The notes under the pieces are model-generated. The model ran no database searches. It saw only the letters and a list, made by a program, of their open reading frames with translations, and was not told the origin of the DNA. Of a DNA stretch of 64,000 bases, positions 35,566 to 47,520 are shown piece after piece; within the stretch, counting starts at the first letter, position 1, and each line of letters opens with the position of its first letter. Both the position numbers and the translations under genes were made by a program. This DNA is from Diplosphaera chodatii (taxonomy: Eukaryota; Chlorophyta; Trebouxiophyceae; Prasiolales; Stichococcaceae), in contig JAALGY010000041.1 in the NCBI GenBank assembly GCA_032358165.1, forward strand, positions 2,976,001 to 3,040,000, read 5' to 3'.

Positions 35566-38346
35566 TCAGAACCCCATGCTGGACTCAAACAGGAAGCTGG
35601 CGGCCCGGTCAGCGTCGCCGCTGCACACCGAAAGCGCCTCCTCAGCCTGCTGCCGGCTGAACCCTAGCCCGACCAGCTGCTGCAGCTTGGCCTCGTCGCC
35701 ACTGCCGCCGCCACCGCTGACGACGCCCCCGCCGGTAGATGCAGCGGCGGGCTGTTGAGTTGCGGGGGGCTGTCGGGGCCCAGGCTGCGGCGCGCCGGCG
35801 GCTGCTGTGGGGGCTGCGGCCGCTGGCACGGGGGCGCCGGCTGCGGCCCGCGCTGCAGCTGCTGCACCCGCTGCGGCGGCGGCGGCTGCACTCGGCGACG
35901 GCGCCGCGGCGGCTGGTGGCTGGGACGGACCGGCGCCATTGCCTGCGCAGTGGTGTGCCAGGCTTCAGCATGCCAGCAAGTGCGACTCTCGATCTTGCTG
36001 CAGTGCTGTGCCACCCGGATCCAGCCTCCACTTGGGCGCCGCAGCTGCGACACCGCCGTCAAGGGTTTGGTGCAGGCAGGCGTGCTGGGCAGTGCGCTGA
36101 TGGGCATGGCCATTGCGACACAGCTGTCACACAGACCTGATGGCTCGTCACCGCGTGGGGCACCAAGGAAGCCCCGTACATCCTGCAGCTCGTGTGCTTG
36201 CAGAAACGGCAGCGCGATGTCTAGGTTGGTGAAGCGGAGCACATTGGCCCTGTAATCCAAGAGCCACAACCCGTCAGCATGTGCCACTCGATGCACGTGA
36301 CACCCAACGTGTGCGAAGAACTTGACAACCGCTGGCATGCACTGGCTCAGACGATTTTCTGCCTGAACAGCGGCACCCACTTGAGGTCAATCTGGCACTG
36401 GTGGCGCCGCAGCATGTCCAGGCCGAAGAGGAAGGGCATGTCGTTGCTCTCCAGCACCGTCAGCTGCGTCGCCAGGAACTCGTTGCCCACCTTCATTAGC
36501 GCCTGCATGCTCACGTCTGCACAACTTCAGAACGGCCTTGGGAGGTGGGTCCAGATGATACAGCAGGCATTGCTCCGAGAGATAGCATAGTCGAGCCTGA
36601 GTCCTCGGAAGCTCGGAATCAGGGCCATCTGACGTGTTGACTAGGGTCATGTGCACCTGATGTATCCGGCCCAGGATCTTGCCACTGCCGACGCCCTTGG
36701 CTACGCCGCCAAAGCGCTTGTCCATGAGGTGCATGAGGCCAAGCCGCTCTGCAGTCTCCTGCAAAATGTGGACGTAGTCGCAGTGGCCACAGCAGAAGAC
36801 CACGTCTGCACCACAGAGAAGCAAGGCAGGTTCGGATTTTGTTGAACAGGCACGTGCAGAGCTGGCCCGAGCACCTGGCTGATGATGGTCATCTGCGCGC
36901 CAGAGTCCACAAAGGCCTTCACAGTGTGGCGGTTGATCTCCAGGTTGACGTACAGCATGTCCACTTGGATGAACACCTGGCGAGTCCAGCGTCAGGAGTG
37001 TAGAGTGCCGGAGGCTGGCATGCACACCGTGCAAGAGGTACATATCTATGACGAATTGAGCCAGCAAGCAGGGGCCAAGGCGCGCGTATGAACGTTGACC
37101 TCACCTCGGGGTTGTTCTCATACGCCTGCTCGTAGTTGTGCGCTATGTGCTCCTGCTGTATGCGCTCTGCGATACGCGCCTGGGCCTCCGGGTCAAACGG
37201 GTCTGCATTCCAGAGGTCTGCCTCCGCCTGCGTGCCCCAACTAGCTTGTCAATACACGAACCAGGGCTCCTGCCTGTACACATGCATAGCATTGTGCAGA
37301 GCTCCAGGCGGTGGCTCAGAGGAGGCCCAACGGCGACAGCTCACCTGCCGGCGCGCCGCTGCATCCGCCTCTCGAGCGGTGTGCATCTCCCGCATGAGCT
37401 GGCCCATCCTGTCTGTGTCACCTGCCCTGCACCAAAATCACAGCCTCCACAGAGTTGCACTTCATACCGATGCTCACATCGACAGCTTGCCCCAAAGCAA
37501 TAAACCCCCCATCATCTCGTGTACTTGCAGTCCAATGCCGATGCGACATCAGGGTTGCATGCACACCTGACTGCCTCATGCAGCGGCGGGTTGCCACCCG
37601 CCAGCTGCGACATGATCTCCGTGCTGGATCGTATCGCCTCGAGCATTGCCTGTGGAGATGACATGCGTACTGTTGGCAGGCCCTCAACAGGTGCCCCAGG
37701 TGAGGCCAAGGTGCATCAAACGGGATGTATACATGGTTGAGCGCAGCGGATATGGACCTGTGGGTTGAGGGGGTTGCCCTCGCGATCTACAGCCATGGGG
37801 TGGGACTCCGGCGGGGCGCCGTCCGCCGCTCCACCCTTGCGTGCCAGCATCAGCAGGTCGCCCTCCTTCACGCTGCTGCCTACCAGCGTGGCGCTGCGAT
37901 GGGGGCGGCAAGCAAAGGCGTCAGCTTCTGCTGCAAAGTCCGTACTGCAGCAGGGCGGGTCATGCAGGCGCCATTGCTGCAGCAGCATTCGGCTGCAGGA
38001 GCACTGCGCGGGTACAGCGGCCCACCCGTCGGCGAGGCCCTTTCCAGTCAGCGACAGCAGCTGCTCCGCTGCGGCGATGCCGGTCTCCGCCTCCAGAATG
38101 GCCTTCAGCGTTGACACCGTCTCGCTGCCGTCCACCTGGATTGTGCAGGCAGACACTATTTGACACCAATGCAGTTGCAGCCAGTTCTCAGCTCGTATGC
38201 AGTGTGATGCTGAGCTGTGGACTGCGCATGTGCAGCTATTTGCAGCGTCACTGCAGTGTTTCTGCATGGAGATAGACAGTGAGCTGATGATGCCTCACGT
38301 CGACAGACACGACCCGGTCATCATCCAGGACGATGGTAAGATGCAT
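35566..38346 (-). CDS. DDI1: DDI1-type ubiquitin receptor with retroviral-like aspartyl protease domain
   Basis: DDI1 proteins shuttle or cleave ubiquitinated substrates at the proteasome. Eleven exons join in frame to 465 residues: 38299-38346, 38026-38135, 37758-37893, 37567-37649, 37345-37426, 37105-37227, 36875-36976, 36657-36758, 36381-36502, 36137-36249 and 35566-35942. All three expected domains are present. The ubiquitin-like domain is at the start ([33 protein letters not shown]). The cellular aspartyl protease core lies in the middle, with active site [12 protein letters not shown], then [18 protein letters not shown] and [21 protein letters not shown] domain ends the protein ([19 protein letters not shown]). 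An Ala/Pro-rich linker separates protease and UBA. The catalytic Asp-Ser-Gly is intact, so it is likely active. Confidence 0.95.
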
Positions 38347-38921
38347 GGCTGCCGTTCAACGTTGGCCAACGGGTATCACTCCTTGCTAGCCTGCCTGTAC
38401 CAGGCCAGGATATCGCAGTCCAGTGACAAACTGCAGGCGACGTGACCCAGTCCTATGCACACAAACACGGCGTTGACCACACTGCTATTTATGCGAGACA
38501 TCTGCCAATGCCAGAAACATGGCAGTGAAGCAAGCAGCCTCGTGAACAGCGTTATGTTCACCAGGCCACCCTGGAGCATGCTGTGCTGTGCTAGTAATGC
38601 TGCCGTGCCAGCGTAATGGGCTGCATATGCACTGTTTGCGACCATTTCTGCCTGGTAGACGAATTACAGGTATTGAATGCTCTTGATCGTGTACTTCGGA
38701 GGTCAGATTTGCGATTTGAATTGACTTCACTATTCGTGGAGTACTTGATCTGAGCAGTCCTGCGTATGGTTCTGGCGTGTGCAGGTGGTCTCCGTGTGTT
38801 GCATCATCTGACGCAGCGTTGTCTGTCTCAGCGTACGAACATTTCATCAGTTGTGACGTCCACGGGGTGTAGCCGTCTGGGTGTCGGAGGACCCAGCGCC
38901 TCATTTGCCCACTTGGCGCCG
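38347..38921. other. Divergent intergenic region
   Basis: The region lies between the heads of DDI1 (-) and the hemerythrin-like gene (+). The plus-strand frame is open from 38766 towards the first hemerythrin exon, so that exon may begin further upstream than annotated. Nothing else is recognised. Confidence 0.35.
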
Positions 38922-39927
38922 ATGCAGCTCCCCAGCGATCCATTTCAGAGATGGCAGACTCTGCTGAAGTACTTCCACGACAACCTCAGGAGTGGCATCG
39001 CGCGACTCGTACAGGTGCACAACCATATCAAATGGCCAGTCTGCGAACGCAAATGTATATCAAGTGTGTTCAGCCACCAATGCATGTCCATGTGGTCAGC
39101 AGGACAGCGAGCGAGATGGTGCTACACCATCTTCAGCGCTCATTCGCAGCACCCGCAGCTATCTGCGCCACTTGGAGGGGCACCACAGTGCGTGTTGCCC
39201 TGCTGATTTGTCCTGCTTGTCAATGCTACTGTTGCACAGGCGGACGGCCACTGAGCTCGTAGGCATACAGTTGTTAGCGGCTGGTACGAGCGCAAGTTGC
39301 ATGGTGTCTTCATGTCAGGTATTGAGGACCATGCGGTGTTTCCTCTTCTGGCGACTCGCATGGATGTCAGCAAGCTTCAAGCGGACCATGCCGAAATGGA
39401 CACCATCATTGCGAACATTGAGCAGGCAAGCTTTGGCAGCCCCATTGGGAAGCGTCTCACATGGCTCGATTGTGCGGGTCACCGCCTCGATGGCACCCAG
39501 TTGAGTAGTTCTGAGGCGCCGTGTGCTTGGTCTGCAACAGGCATGCGTGTCAAAGGATGGCGGGGTGCTACAGGACGCCTTGAAGCAACTGCGCGAGCTC
39601 GTGCTACCACATATGCTGTTGGAAGAGCAATGCACAACCCCTCAGAAGTTACAGGCAGCAGGCTTCACGGCAAGGGAGATCAGCCACATGGTATGAGCCA
39701 AGAATGCTTTGTCTTTGGTGGTCTGTTGCTAGAGTTACGTGGTTTGTGGTCTCAAATAGCTTCGTTAGCTGGTGGTACCAAGTGGTTACAAAAGCGCAGT
39801 TGTATATCAGCAGAGCCATCAAAAAGGTGCTGTGGCACAAAATGCACGTCTGTTTGACAGACGCAACGAAACCAAGCAGCTGGTGCCGCTCCCTCTCAAG
39901 GAGCGGATGAAAACAGTCAGTGCATAA
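38922..39927 (+). CDS. Hemerythrin-like (HHE) cation-binding protein
   Basis: A four-helix protein likely to bind a di-iron centre. Five exons join in frame to 199 residues: 38922-39014, 39103-39187, 39271-39425, 39541-39690 and 39811-39927. Candidate metal ligands appear in order: FHDNLRSGI, RHLEGHH, GIEDHAVFPLL, ADHAEMDTII and LPHMLLEEQ, which matches the His/Glu spacing pattern of HHE domains. The third intron appears to use a GC donor (CAG|GCAAGC); reading through it instead leads to a poor exon end. The C-terminal 40 residues are basic and outside the domain. The start at 38922 is the last in-frame ATG before the domain, and the exon is open upstream. Role unknown: oxygen, iron or nitric-oxide sensing are options within the family. 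Confidence 0.75.
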
Positions 39928-40400
39928 AACGACTCCGTTGTTTGAAACCCCATCCTGACAACGAACGAAAGAGACGAAGGGGTGTGAAGGCCGAAATGCT
40001 GAAATGTCGGCAGGAACAAAACAGGTTTGTGAAATCAACCACTGCCGTCATTCAATCTGGCTCTGCAGGGCCGCCAGCGGATCAGCGCCCTGCCTCTGCA
40101 CTAAACCCCTGCATGGCCGCTGCTGCTGGGATGCTGGACCCTCTCAGCCACCTCCAGCAGCAGTGCTCGACAGGGCTTGTAGCATGCCCAAGAATCGGTT
40201 TGGTGGGACAGCACAATGCATGGCCACCTGCAGCACCTTGCAGTCGGTGCCGCGGCAGATCCATGTGCCGCACTATGCCCCATCCTCCCATGTGAACGTT
40301 TTCCCCGCTGAGGTGGAGTGTTGTTCCGTACATCAGCCAGGCTGAATGTGGTACCAGCTGAGGGCTGACTCGTGGTGTGGGTTGGTACACGCCATGCAGG
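39928..40400. other. Convergent intergenic region
   Basis: The stops of the hemerythrin-like gene (+) and the membrane protein gene (-) face each other. The first half is AT-rich. No exon, RNA gene or repeat is recognised. Confidence 0.4.
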
Positions 40401-43383
40401 CTACACAAGGTCGCCAACGATGGCGTTAAGCAGCTCGTCCACCGTGGCCGACACGCGCGTCATCGCCTGCTTGCGCGTGGCGAAGGCGGCGCCGCTGACG
40501 GGGGCCGGCAGCTGCGGCGCCTGGCAGTCGGGCTGGCAAGGCAGCTGCAGGGGGGTCAGGCCCGGGGGCGGCACCAGGGAGGTGCGGCGCAGGGACGCCA
40601 GCTGCTGCGGGGGCGTGACCGGCGGGGACAGCTCCGACTGCCGCTGGGCATCTGCATCCTGCTGCTGCTGCTTGAGCGGCTGCAGGGGGCTGCGGGCCAG
40701 GGGCGCCACCGCGCGGGCCAGCGCCTCGGCGAAGCTGGGCTTGGGCTGCGGCGGCGGCGTGCGCTCGGGCGACAGCCGCTGCAGGAACTCCAGCGTGTCA
40801 TCCGGATGCGACAGGATGTTGGCCTGCAGGATGGCGGAGAAGCAGAGAAAGGTGAATGACCAGCCTTTTCATGTGGACAACGCTGCCCGGTCAACGAAAG
40901 ATCATCGCGAATCATCAGCAAGGACGCATGCAGCACATTGCATAGCCACAGAAAGCACGCACCTGCAGCACGTCCATGAACTCGCGGCTGCCGTCAGAGT
41001 CCACGCTGCTGATGCTGCTGGTGGACAGCACGCTGGCTGCGCTGAGGTCCACCTCCTCGTCCTCCGAGTAGGTGCGCTGCTCAGATCAGCACCAGGACGT
41101 CAGCAAGGTCACAAGCACGTTGTCCAATGAGGTGGTCGACAGCGGTGTTGCACTGCAGAAGGTGTGCCAACCAGATCTGTAACAAGCCAAGAGTGCCGAC
41201 ATACCTGGATGCCGCGGGGCGGCGTCTGGAAGCTGGAGGCGGGCAGCTCGACCAGGGGCGCGAGCTCGCGGCTGCTGTCGGCGGGGAAGCCTGCGCTCAT
41301 GCTGCGGGCTGCGCCGGTGGCCGGGCTGAGCAGGACGCCTGGCGTCGGCGTGAGCGTCAGTGCTGGGCTGAGCACCATCCTGCAGGGTGCACATGTTAGA
41401 CGTCAGATGGGTGTGCAAGTTAGGTGCCTGCACGTCGGCGTCAGACAGCACAGTCAGACCAGCGTCAGCCGCATTGCATGGCAAAGGCGCCTTCGCCTGC
41501 TCACCTGTGCTCTGACGGCGTCGTGCTGCCGGCCAGCGGGCTCGGCTGCAGCGGCGACGCAATGGGCACCGGGCTGAGGGGGAAGGAGCCACAGAGGCTG
41601 GGGCTGCCGAAGTCTGCGGCCGGGGAGCCCAGCGCGTGCTGCGAGTCCCAGGAGCGGCACCGCCGCATGCGCCGGCTGCCGCTGCACTTCTGCGCCTTGG
41701 GCAGGCCCGGCCGCCGGCCAAAGCACTTGGCCCGCAGCTGCTCGAACAGCGACGTCAGGCGGCCTGCACAGGGAGTCGGACGATGATGAGCAGCACGTCC
41801 GGAAGCTCTGTTCACAGGAGGCTTGAGCGGTGCAGTGCGGGCGGGTGCACATGCAGGAAAAGGGGCTGCAAACGGGCGACGAAGCCACTCACTGGGCTCG
41901 TTCAGCGGCACGGGGTTGTGGAAGGGCAGCAGCCAGGGCGCCCAGCGGCTGTGCTTCGCCGCCAGCATCGCGCCAGTGGCCATGTTGACGGCGCACAGCA
42001 CCGCCGCACATGTGGTCACCCACGCCGGCAGCGGCGGCAGAGCCCACCTGCGGCAGACCGTACAGCATGGGTTAGTCTTGACTGTGCCTTGCACCAGTAT
42101 GCTGCGCAAGCAGGGACCCAAGTTTGACCGCTCGCCGAGGCTGTCCTTGCACAATGCTGGGGGGAAGCCAGCTCGGAGTCCTGGCAAACGGCGCCGTACC
42201 GCGCCGACTGGGCAGCCCGCGCAGCTGGAGCGAGCAAGGAGGTGATTGAGGCCAGCGCAGTGCTGCACCGCACCCCCAACGCCGTGTGCATTGTCACAAC
42301 CGGTCCGCGATGCGCGCTTTGGACCCAAACCTCAGACCCCGAGGTCAAGTGCAGGAAGGGCACCGCCCAGCACTGATACCTCGCCTGTAGGTTCGATGCA
42401 CATTGCAGGGCACCTGCCGACGGTCCGCAGCGCTGCGCCGACCGGCTCGGCCAAAAAGCGGTCGAGTGCCCGACCGAAGGTGGCCGGAAACAGCTGCCCC
42501 CACCGGGTAAACAGCGGCGCGCCGTGCCTCCCAGGCCGGCGACACCCGGTCTAGCTACAATTTGTTACTACAAACGCATCCAGCCCAGCCATCGGGGTTG
42601 CGTCACGCCGCTGCGCCCAGAAGACGTGCCTTGGATCTGGTCCAAATATACATTCGTGCGCCCCGAGGCAGGCGCGGGCTGTCGCGCCCCAAGGTGCTAT
42701 GCCCATCAAACGGCTGTTCGGAGTGCAGATGTGGCAAGCACGGTCGCATGGCGGCCTCCAACGGCTGGTTGCCCGACCGTGCGACCAGTACGAGACAAAT
42801 CCACTGCGACCCCTGACCGCTGACGAAGCCATCCCCCCACTCAACAGCCCTTCGTATGGAATGACGACCAGCACGCAGCTCGGGCTGTGGCGGGCCAGCT
42901 GCCCGTCACGCCGCGATCGCCCGGCGATTGACCTCGTGAATCGACCCCAGGCTGAGGCTGTCAACGGGCGCACCTGAGGCCGTCCAGGGCGTAGGCGAAG
43001 CCCAGCCAGAGCGCCGCGACGGCGACATTGGCTGCTGTGAGGGTGTGTGCTGCGGTTTCGCGGCGCTGGCGCGCCGCCAGCGCCTCGGCGGGCAAGCTGT
43101 CGCTGTGGTGAAGACGGTCGGTTTCCTTCCGCTCCCTCTGGGCAAACACGATCGCCCCGGCAATGGAAAACCCGACGCTGCAGAAGAGGATGGACGCCGC
43201 GCTGATGCCCAGCACGGCGTTGAGCAGCACGAATTTGGCGGCCCGCTGCACGTCGGTCTCAGCCGCTGGGTGGGTGATGCTCAAAGACCTTGGGCTGCTG
43301 GACGACAGCGCCCAGCAGGCCACGAGCAGCGTGGCGCCGACGTATGTCAGAACCAGCCTTGCGTGCCTCACATGTACGGCCAT
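40401..43383 (-). CDS. Multi-pass membrane protein with Ser/Pro-rich soluble tail, unrecognised
   Basis: I do not recognise a family. Seven exons join in frame to 549 residues: 42974-43383, 42414-42527, 41893-42047, 41505-41763, 41205-41379, 40963-41076 and 40401-40823. The N-terminal third is hydrophobic with about four membrane segments: residues about 8-27, 50-78, 112-133 and 180-205. The rest is soluble and low-complexity. It has a basic region (AKCFGRRPGLPKAQKCSGSRR), Ser/Pro-rich stretches with many SP and TP sites, an acidic TYSEDEEVDLS patch and a C-terminal Gln/Pro region ending VDELLNAIVGDLV. The layout, a membrane anchor plus a phosphorylatable tail, resembles nuclear-envelope or ER adaptor proteins, but that is inference. 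The start is the first ATG in the open first exon. Confidence 0.65.
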
Positions 43384-43689
43384 TGTCAAGCGGCCGCGTT
43401 AGGGTTGGAATGAAGTGAGTAGTGCTCAAACACTTGACAGGGAGAGCTGCCGCACAGGGTTTAGGCTGGATGGTCGACTGGCGGGGAACACGGGAACTCG
43501 CGCCAGGCTGCCAACAGCAATATTTCCTATTGACAGGCGATCCTTTGACAACCATACCCAGTCCGACAGATCGACACACCTTGTGCACCCTCAGCGACAG
43601 CCGCAAATGCACAGCAGACACTGACTGGCCCTGCTGTTGACGTTGATGGCAACTGCTCACAGACACCCCCGCCCCGCACGCTTCACCAC
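43384..43689. other. Gap between two same-strand genes
   Basis: A short gap that should hold the promoter of the membrane protein gene and the 3' end of the MLN51 transcript. Nothing coding is recognised. Confidence 0.4.
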
Positions 43690-46600
43690 TCACGCAGGTG
43701 CATGGCCAGCCATCGCCGAGTACCGCCGCCCCCTCTGCTGATCTTGCTGCTGCTGCGGCGCATAGTCCTGGGGCTGCTGCGGAGCATCCGGCGGCGGCTG
43801 GATGATGATCGGCCGCTTGACAGGCCGCTGCAAGGGCGCGGCAGATGCCTGCGGCTGCGGGGCACTGGGCGCCGGGATCCCCTGTTCAGGCGACACAGTT
43901 TCAATCGGATGACCGCACGACTCGCTGTGTAACCAACTAAACGGTGGACAGCAAAGATTGCATGCACCTTGCTCATGCTGCTGTCCTCCTCCCAAGTGGG
44001 CAGTACGGTGCATGGCAGGGATGTGCACATGAACAGCAGCACCGATGTGTGCATAGCTGCGTCAAGGACTGTGCCATACCTGCGACAGCACAGGCATTGC
44101 AGGCAGCGGCGGGTAGCCCATCGCGATGGTGTCCATGCCCTGCACCTCGGCCGCCGGGTAGGCCTGCGGCATGATGTAACCCTGCAGCATGGCACAGAGG
44201 GTTGCTGACGAGCAACAACTGCACGCGGAGCAAGCAGGTACACCAGAACGGCGCTTGATGACGAGCCACGACCCTGCAGGATACCTGTGGTGGCGGCTGG
44301 GCAGCGGCGTAGCCGTAGGCAGCTGTGGAGTTGTAGCTGCTGGGCGGTGCGGGTGGCGGATACTGCACCGGCTGCGTGCCCGGCTGTGCAACATACACGC
44401 CCTGCTGGAAGCCGCCAGCATATTCTGGCACCTGTGACACAGTATGAGGCAACAGCATCTCATACGTCGACAGACTGATCAATTAACAGCATGCAGTCAA
44501 GCAAGCATGACAGCAAGCAAGCAAGGAGTGGCCACTATCCCAGCAGTACCTGCTGCTGTGGTTGCGGCATTGGCTGGTATTGCTGGTACCCGACCTGCTG
44601 TTGCATCGGGGCTGGCGCCTGCTGCGGCTGCTGCACGTACTGCGAGTCATACATCTGGGACTGCTGCTGCTGCGGCTGCTGATACTGCTGCTGCTGGGGT
44701 GGTGGATGGGGGATATACTGCTGCTGAGCTTGCTGCTGGTGCGGCATCTGCTGCGGGGGTGCTGCAGGCTGCTGCTGTTGCGGCTGCACGTACTGCTGCT
44801 GCGGCTGCGGCTGGTGGTGCGTCACCATGGACTGCTGGGACCCTGCCGGCTGCGAGTATGAGGGAGCGGGCCCGGGCGGAGGCGACGGCGTGTAGTCCTG
44901 GGCAGCAACATTGAGGTTGCTCTGCTCGGGTGCAGCCTGGCTGCTCTGCTGCTGCTGCTGCTGCGGCTGCTGAGGCGGCGGCGGCTGCTGCTGCTGCTGC
45001 TGCCGGCCGTGGCCCCTGCCGCCGGCCACGGACGCACGTCCCCGGCCACCGCGGCCCCGCCCGGCACCAGCAGCAGGGGAGGGGCCCGCCGCGGCGGCGT
45101 ACGAGCCCTGCTGCGCCTGCTGCCGCTGCTGAACCCTCGGCTGCTGCTGCAGCATGGGGTACTCCTCCTCCTCATCCTGCTGCTGCGGCTGCTGCTCCGC
45201 GCCGGCCATGAGCGCCTCCGCAGGGTGGGGCCTGCCGCGGCCGCCCCTGCCGCCGTCCTGCCTGCGGCCCCTGCCCCTGCCTCTGCCATAGCCCCTGCCC
45301 TCAGCGCCCGGCTGGTAGCCGCTGCTGTACGAGCTGCAGTGCCAGGCGCAACCCGTCAGCATGCACAGCACTCTGGTTGCAGACCCCGACCTCTGCGCAC
45401 GACGGCAGCAGCTGCAGATGGTGCTGAACCGTTGCCAGCAGAGCATGGATAACACAACACTGGAGCTGACCGCACACCTGTCATGGTAGCTCTCAACAGG
45501 GTGAGCACCGCTGCCGTTGAGCTGCTGCTGCTGCTGCTGGTCATATGCCCCGAGCTGCCCGGCCCGGCCCCGCCCTCTGCCTCTACCGCCGCCACGACCG
45601 CCGCGGCTGTAGCTCTGTAAGCAATCAGTACCATGTCGAGGGTCAGTGACACTGCTTGCAGTCAAGTGCACTGTCCAAGGCATCTGCTTGAAACCTTCCA
45701 TCAAGGGTTGCCACTGGCGGGACGAAGGCTACTTACCAATGGCACATCATTGTCCGCTTCCGGGGGCAGGCTCAGCGATTCAAACTTGTCATGCACCCAC
45801 ATATCGTCCGCAGGGCTCCACAGCTGCTTTTCTTTCCTTGTGGGCCGCCTGCAGTCAGCTGACACCACGTGTGACTCGATGATGATGCATGGGTATGCAC
45901 CATGAGGCAGCGCTGCCACCAAGCAGAATGCCTGCCGTGAATGCTCGGCTGCCATAGGGCACATGTTGACGCAGACCCACCTAGCCTTGCCCTCCTTGCC
46001 GCCATAGCGGTCGTCGTGCATGAAGAAGGCGCCCGAGGTGGGCACCTCGTAGGGCTCGAGGGGCTTGCGCTCCCGCCCCTGCGCATGCCGGCATGGCTTC
46101 AGTCCTTTGAGCCTTCTAACGGGTGACAGCATCGCTCACGACGGCGCAAGACACGCAGGCTTCGGGCAGGTGCTCCTGTCTGCCACTCACCACAGGCTTG
46201 ATGACCCCCGGCGGCGCCTCTGTCACAGCCTCAGCAGCGTCGCCCTCGCTGTCCACCTCACTCCCGTCCCCCTCATTGCCGTCATCCACATACTCCTCGA
46301 GCATGCCGCCGCCATCGTCGTCGGTGCCCTGCTCGTCGCCAGCATCCTCTGCATGCTGCTCGTCGACCTCAGCTTCTGCAGGCTGGTCGCTTGACGCATC
46401 CAGGTGCGAGCCGGCTGGCGGGGGGTCAGCTGCTGACACTGAGGCTGGCTCGGCAGCGGCTGCATCGCCTTCCAGCGCAGGCGCTGCATTGCCCTCTGTC
46501 TGATCTTGATCAGTGGCGTCTGCAGGTTCTGCGCGCTCAGGCTCCGTGTGTTCGTCTACTGCAGGCTGATCGGCGGCATCTGTGGTCGGGTCTGCTGCTG

Positions 46601-47127
46601 CAGCAGGCATGTCCTCGGACACATGTGGCGCGGCATCATCGGCTGCCTTCTCTTCCCCATCCTCTGCACCTGCACCTGCCGCATGGACGCCAAGTTTGGT
46701 CGTATCCCACTCAGCAAAGCACATGGTAGACCCGCAACGTGGCACAAGGTGTGTCAGTGCCGGGCACAATACCTGCGGAGCCAGCAGCACGATCAACCGC
46801 TGCCTTGGTGGTGTCGCCATCGTCCCTCACTGCGGTCGCCTCGGTCACATCAGGCTGCTGTGCCGCCTCATCTGCGTTGTGCATCGTCGAGCGTTAGCTG
46901 GAGATGACCTGGTGTGAACCACTGCAAAGCTGCAGTCACAAGCGTGGTGCGGTTGCACGGCAGCCGTGTGGCAGTGGACCCCACAAGATTTGCAGTGCCG
47001 TACCGTCTTCATCTTCGGAAACACTGAACTCCGACTTGTCGTCCGCATCGTCGCCGCTCTGATCCTCCCCACTGACAAACTCATCCTCCTCGTCGCTGGC
47101 CTCCTGCCGCCGCTCCGGCACCACCAT
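43690..47127 (-). CDS. MLN51: Barentsz / MLN51 (CASC3) exon-junction-complex protein
   Basis: This core exon-junction subunit binds eIF4A3 and RNA and marks spliced mRNA. Ten exons join in frame to 754 residues: 47004-47127, 46773-46871, 46191-46669, 45981-46078, 45737-45848, 45478-45614, 44550-45324, 44285-44431, 44080-44181 and 43690-43881. The first 230 residues are strongly acidic (Glu, Asp, Ala). The Btz/SELOR domain follows: KPLEPYEVPTSGAFFMHDDR, GGKEGKAR, then RPTRKEKQLWSPADD and MWVHDKFESL. Next come RGG-type repeats (SRGGRGGGRGRGRGRAG, GRGRGRGRRQDGGRGGRGR) and a long Gln/Pro/Tyr-rich tail. Acidic start, Btz core and low-complexity tail are the expected order. The start is the ATG at 47127; an in-frame ATG at 47172 is an alternative. 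Confidence 0.85.
44550..45010 (-). repeat. CAG/CTG-rich low-complexity stretch coding poly-Gln
   Basis: Trinucleotide-rich DNA inside MLN51 exon 7 encodes runs of two to seven Gln separated by Pro, Tyr or His. The densest runs are near 44940-45003. On the plus strand it reads as CTG/CTGCGG repeats. It is coding in the minus frame, not a separate element. Confidence 0.8.
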
Positions 47128-47520
47128 GCTGATTGTCTTTGCAGCTGTCACGCGTTTGCAGTGTCTGTGCACCCTGCGCGTTGAGGAAGTTCAGCGAGTG
47201 CGCAGTACTGCGTGATGTTTCCTGCCCAGCGGCTTCAGTTTCACACGGCAAATAAAGTACCAGTCTGCTGCAAACCCTACGCCTGGGATTTGGTCAGGCT
47301 GCCGGCCTCCTTTCGGCCCAGCACTTGCCAGTTTCCGTTCTCTTTTGCCCAATCGGAAGAACACCAGAGCACACCGCCCCAAGTTGCGTGTATGCGCTGA
47401 ATCTGGCAGCTTGTCATGGTTTTGCGACCCAGGTACCTGTCTGCCATAGTCCTCTAGTCGTCCGCCAGCAGGCCGCAGCCCTGCGCAGGGCTGCGGCCTG
47501 CCAGCAGGTTTAGCAACAAT
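47128..47520. other. Divergent promoter region of MLN51 and BET genes
   Basis: About 390 bases separate the two start codons. A GC-rich inverted repeat around 47470-47500 (CCGCAGCCCTGCGCAGGGCTGC) could form a hairpin in the BET gene 5' untranslated region. No exon is recognised. Confidence 0.4.

Noticed and set aside
36701..36976. Retroviral protease as evidence of a retroelement
   Set aside because: The Asp-Ser-Gly protease fold belongs to cellular DDI1: it is flanked in frame by ubiquitin-like and UBA domains and interrupted by introns. No reverse transcriptase or terminal repeats are present.
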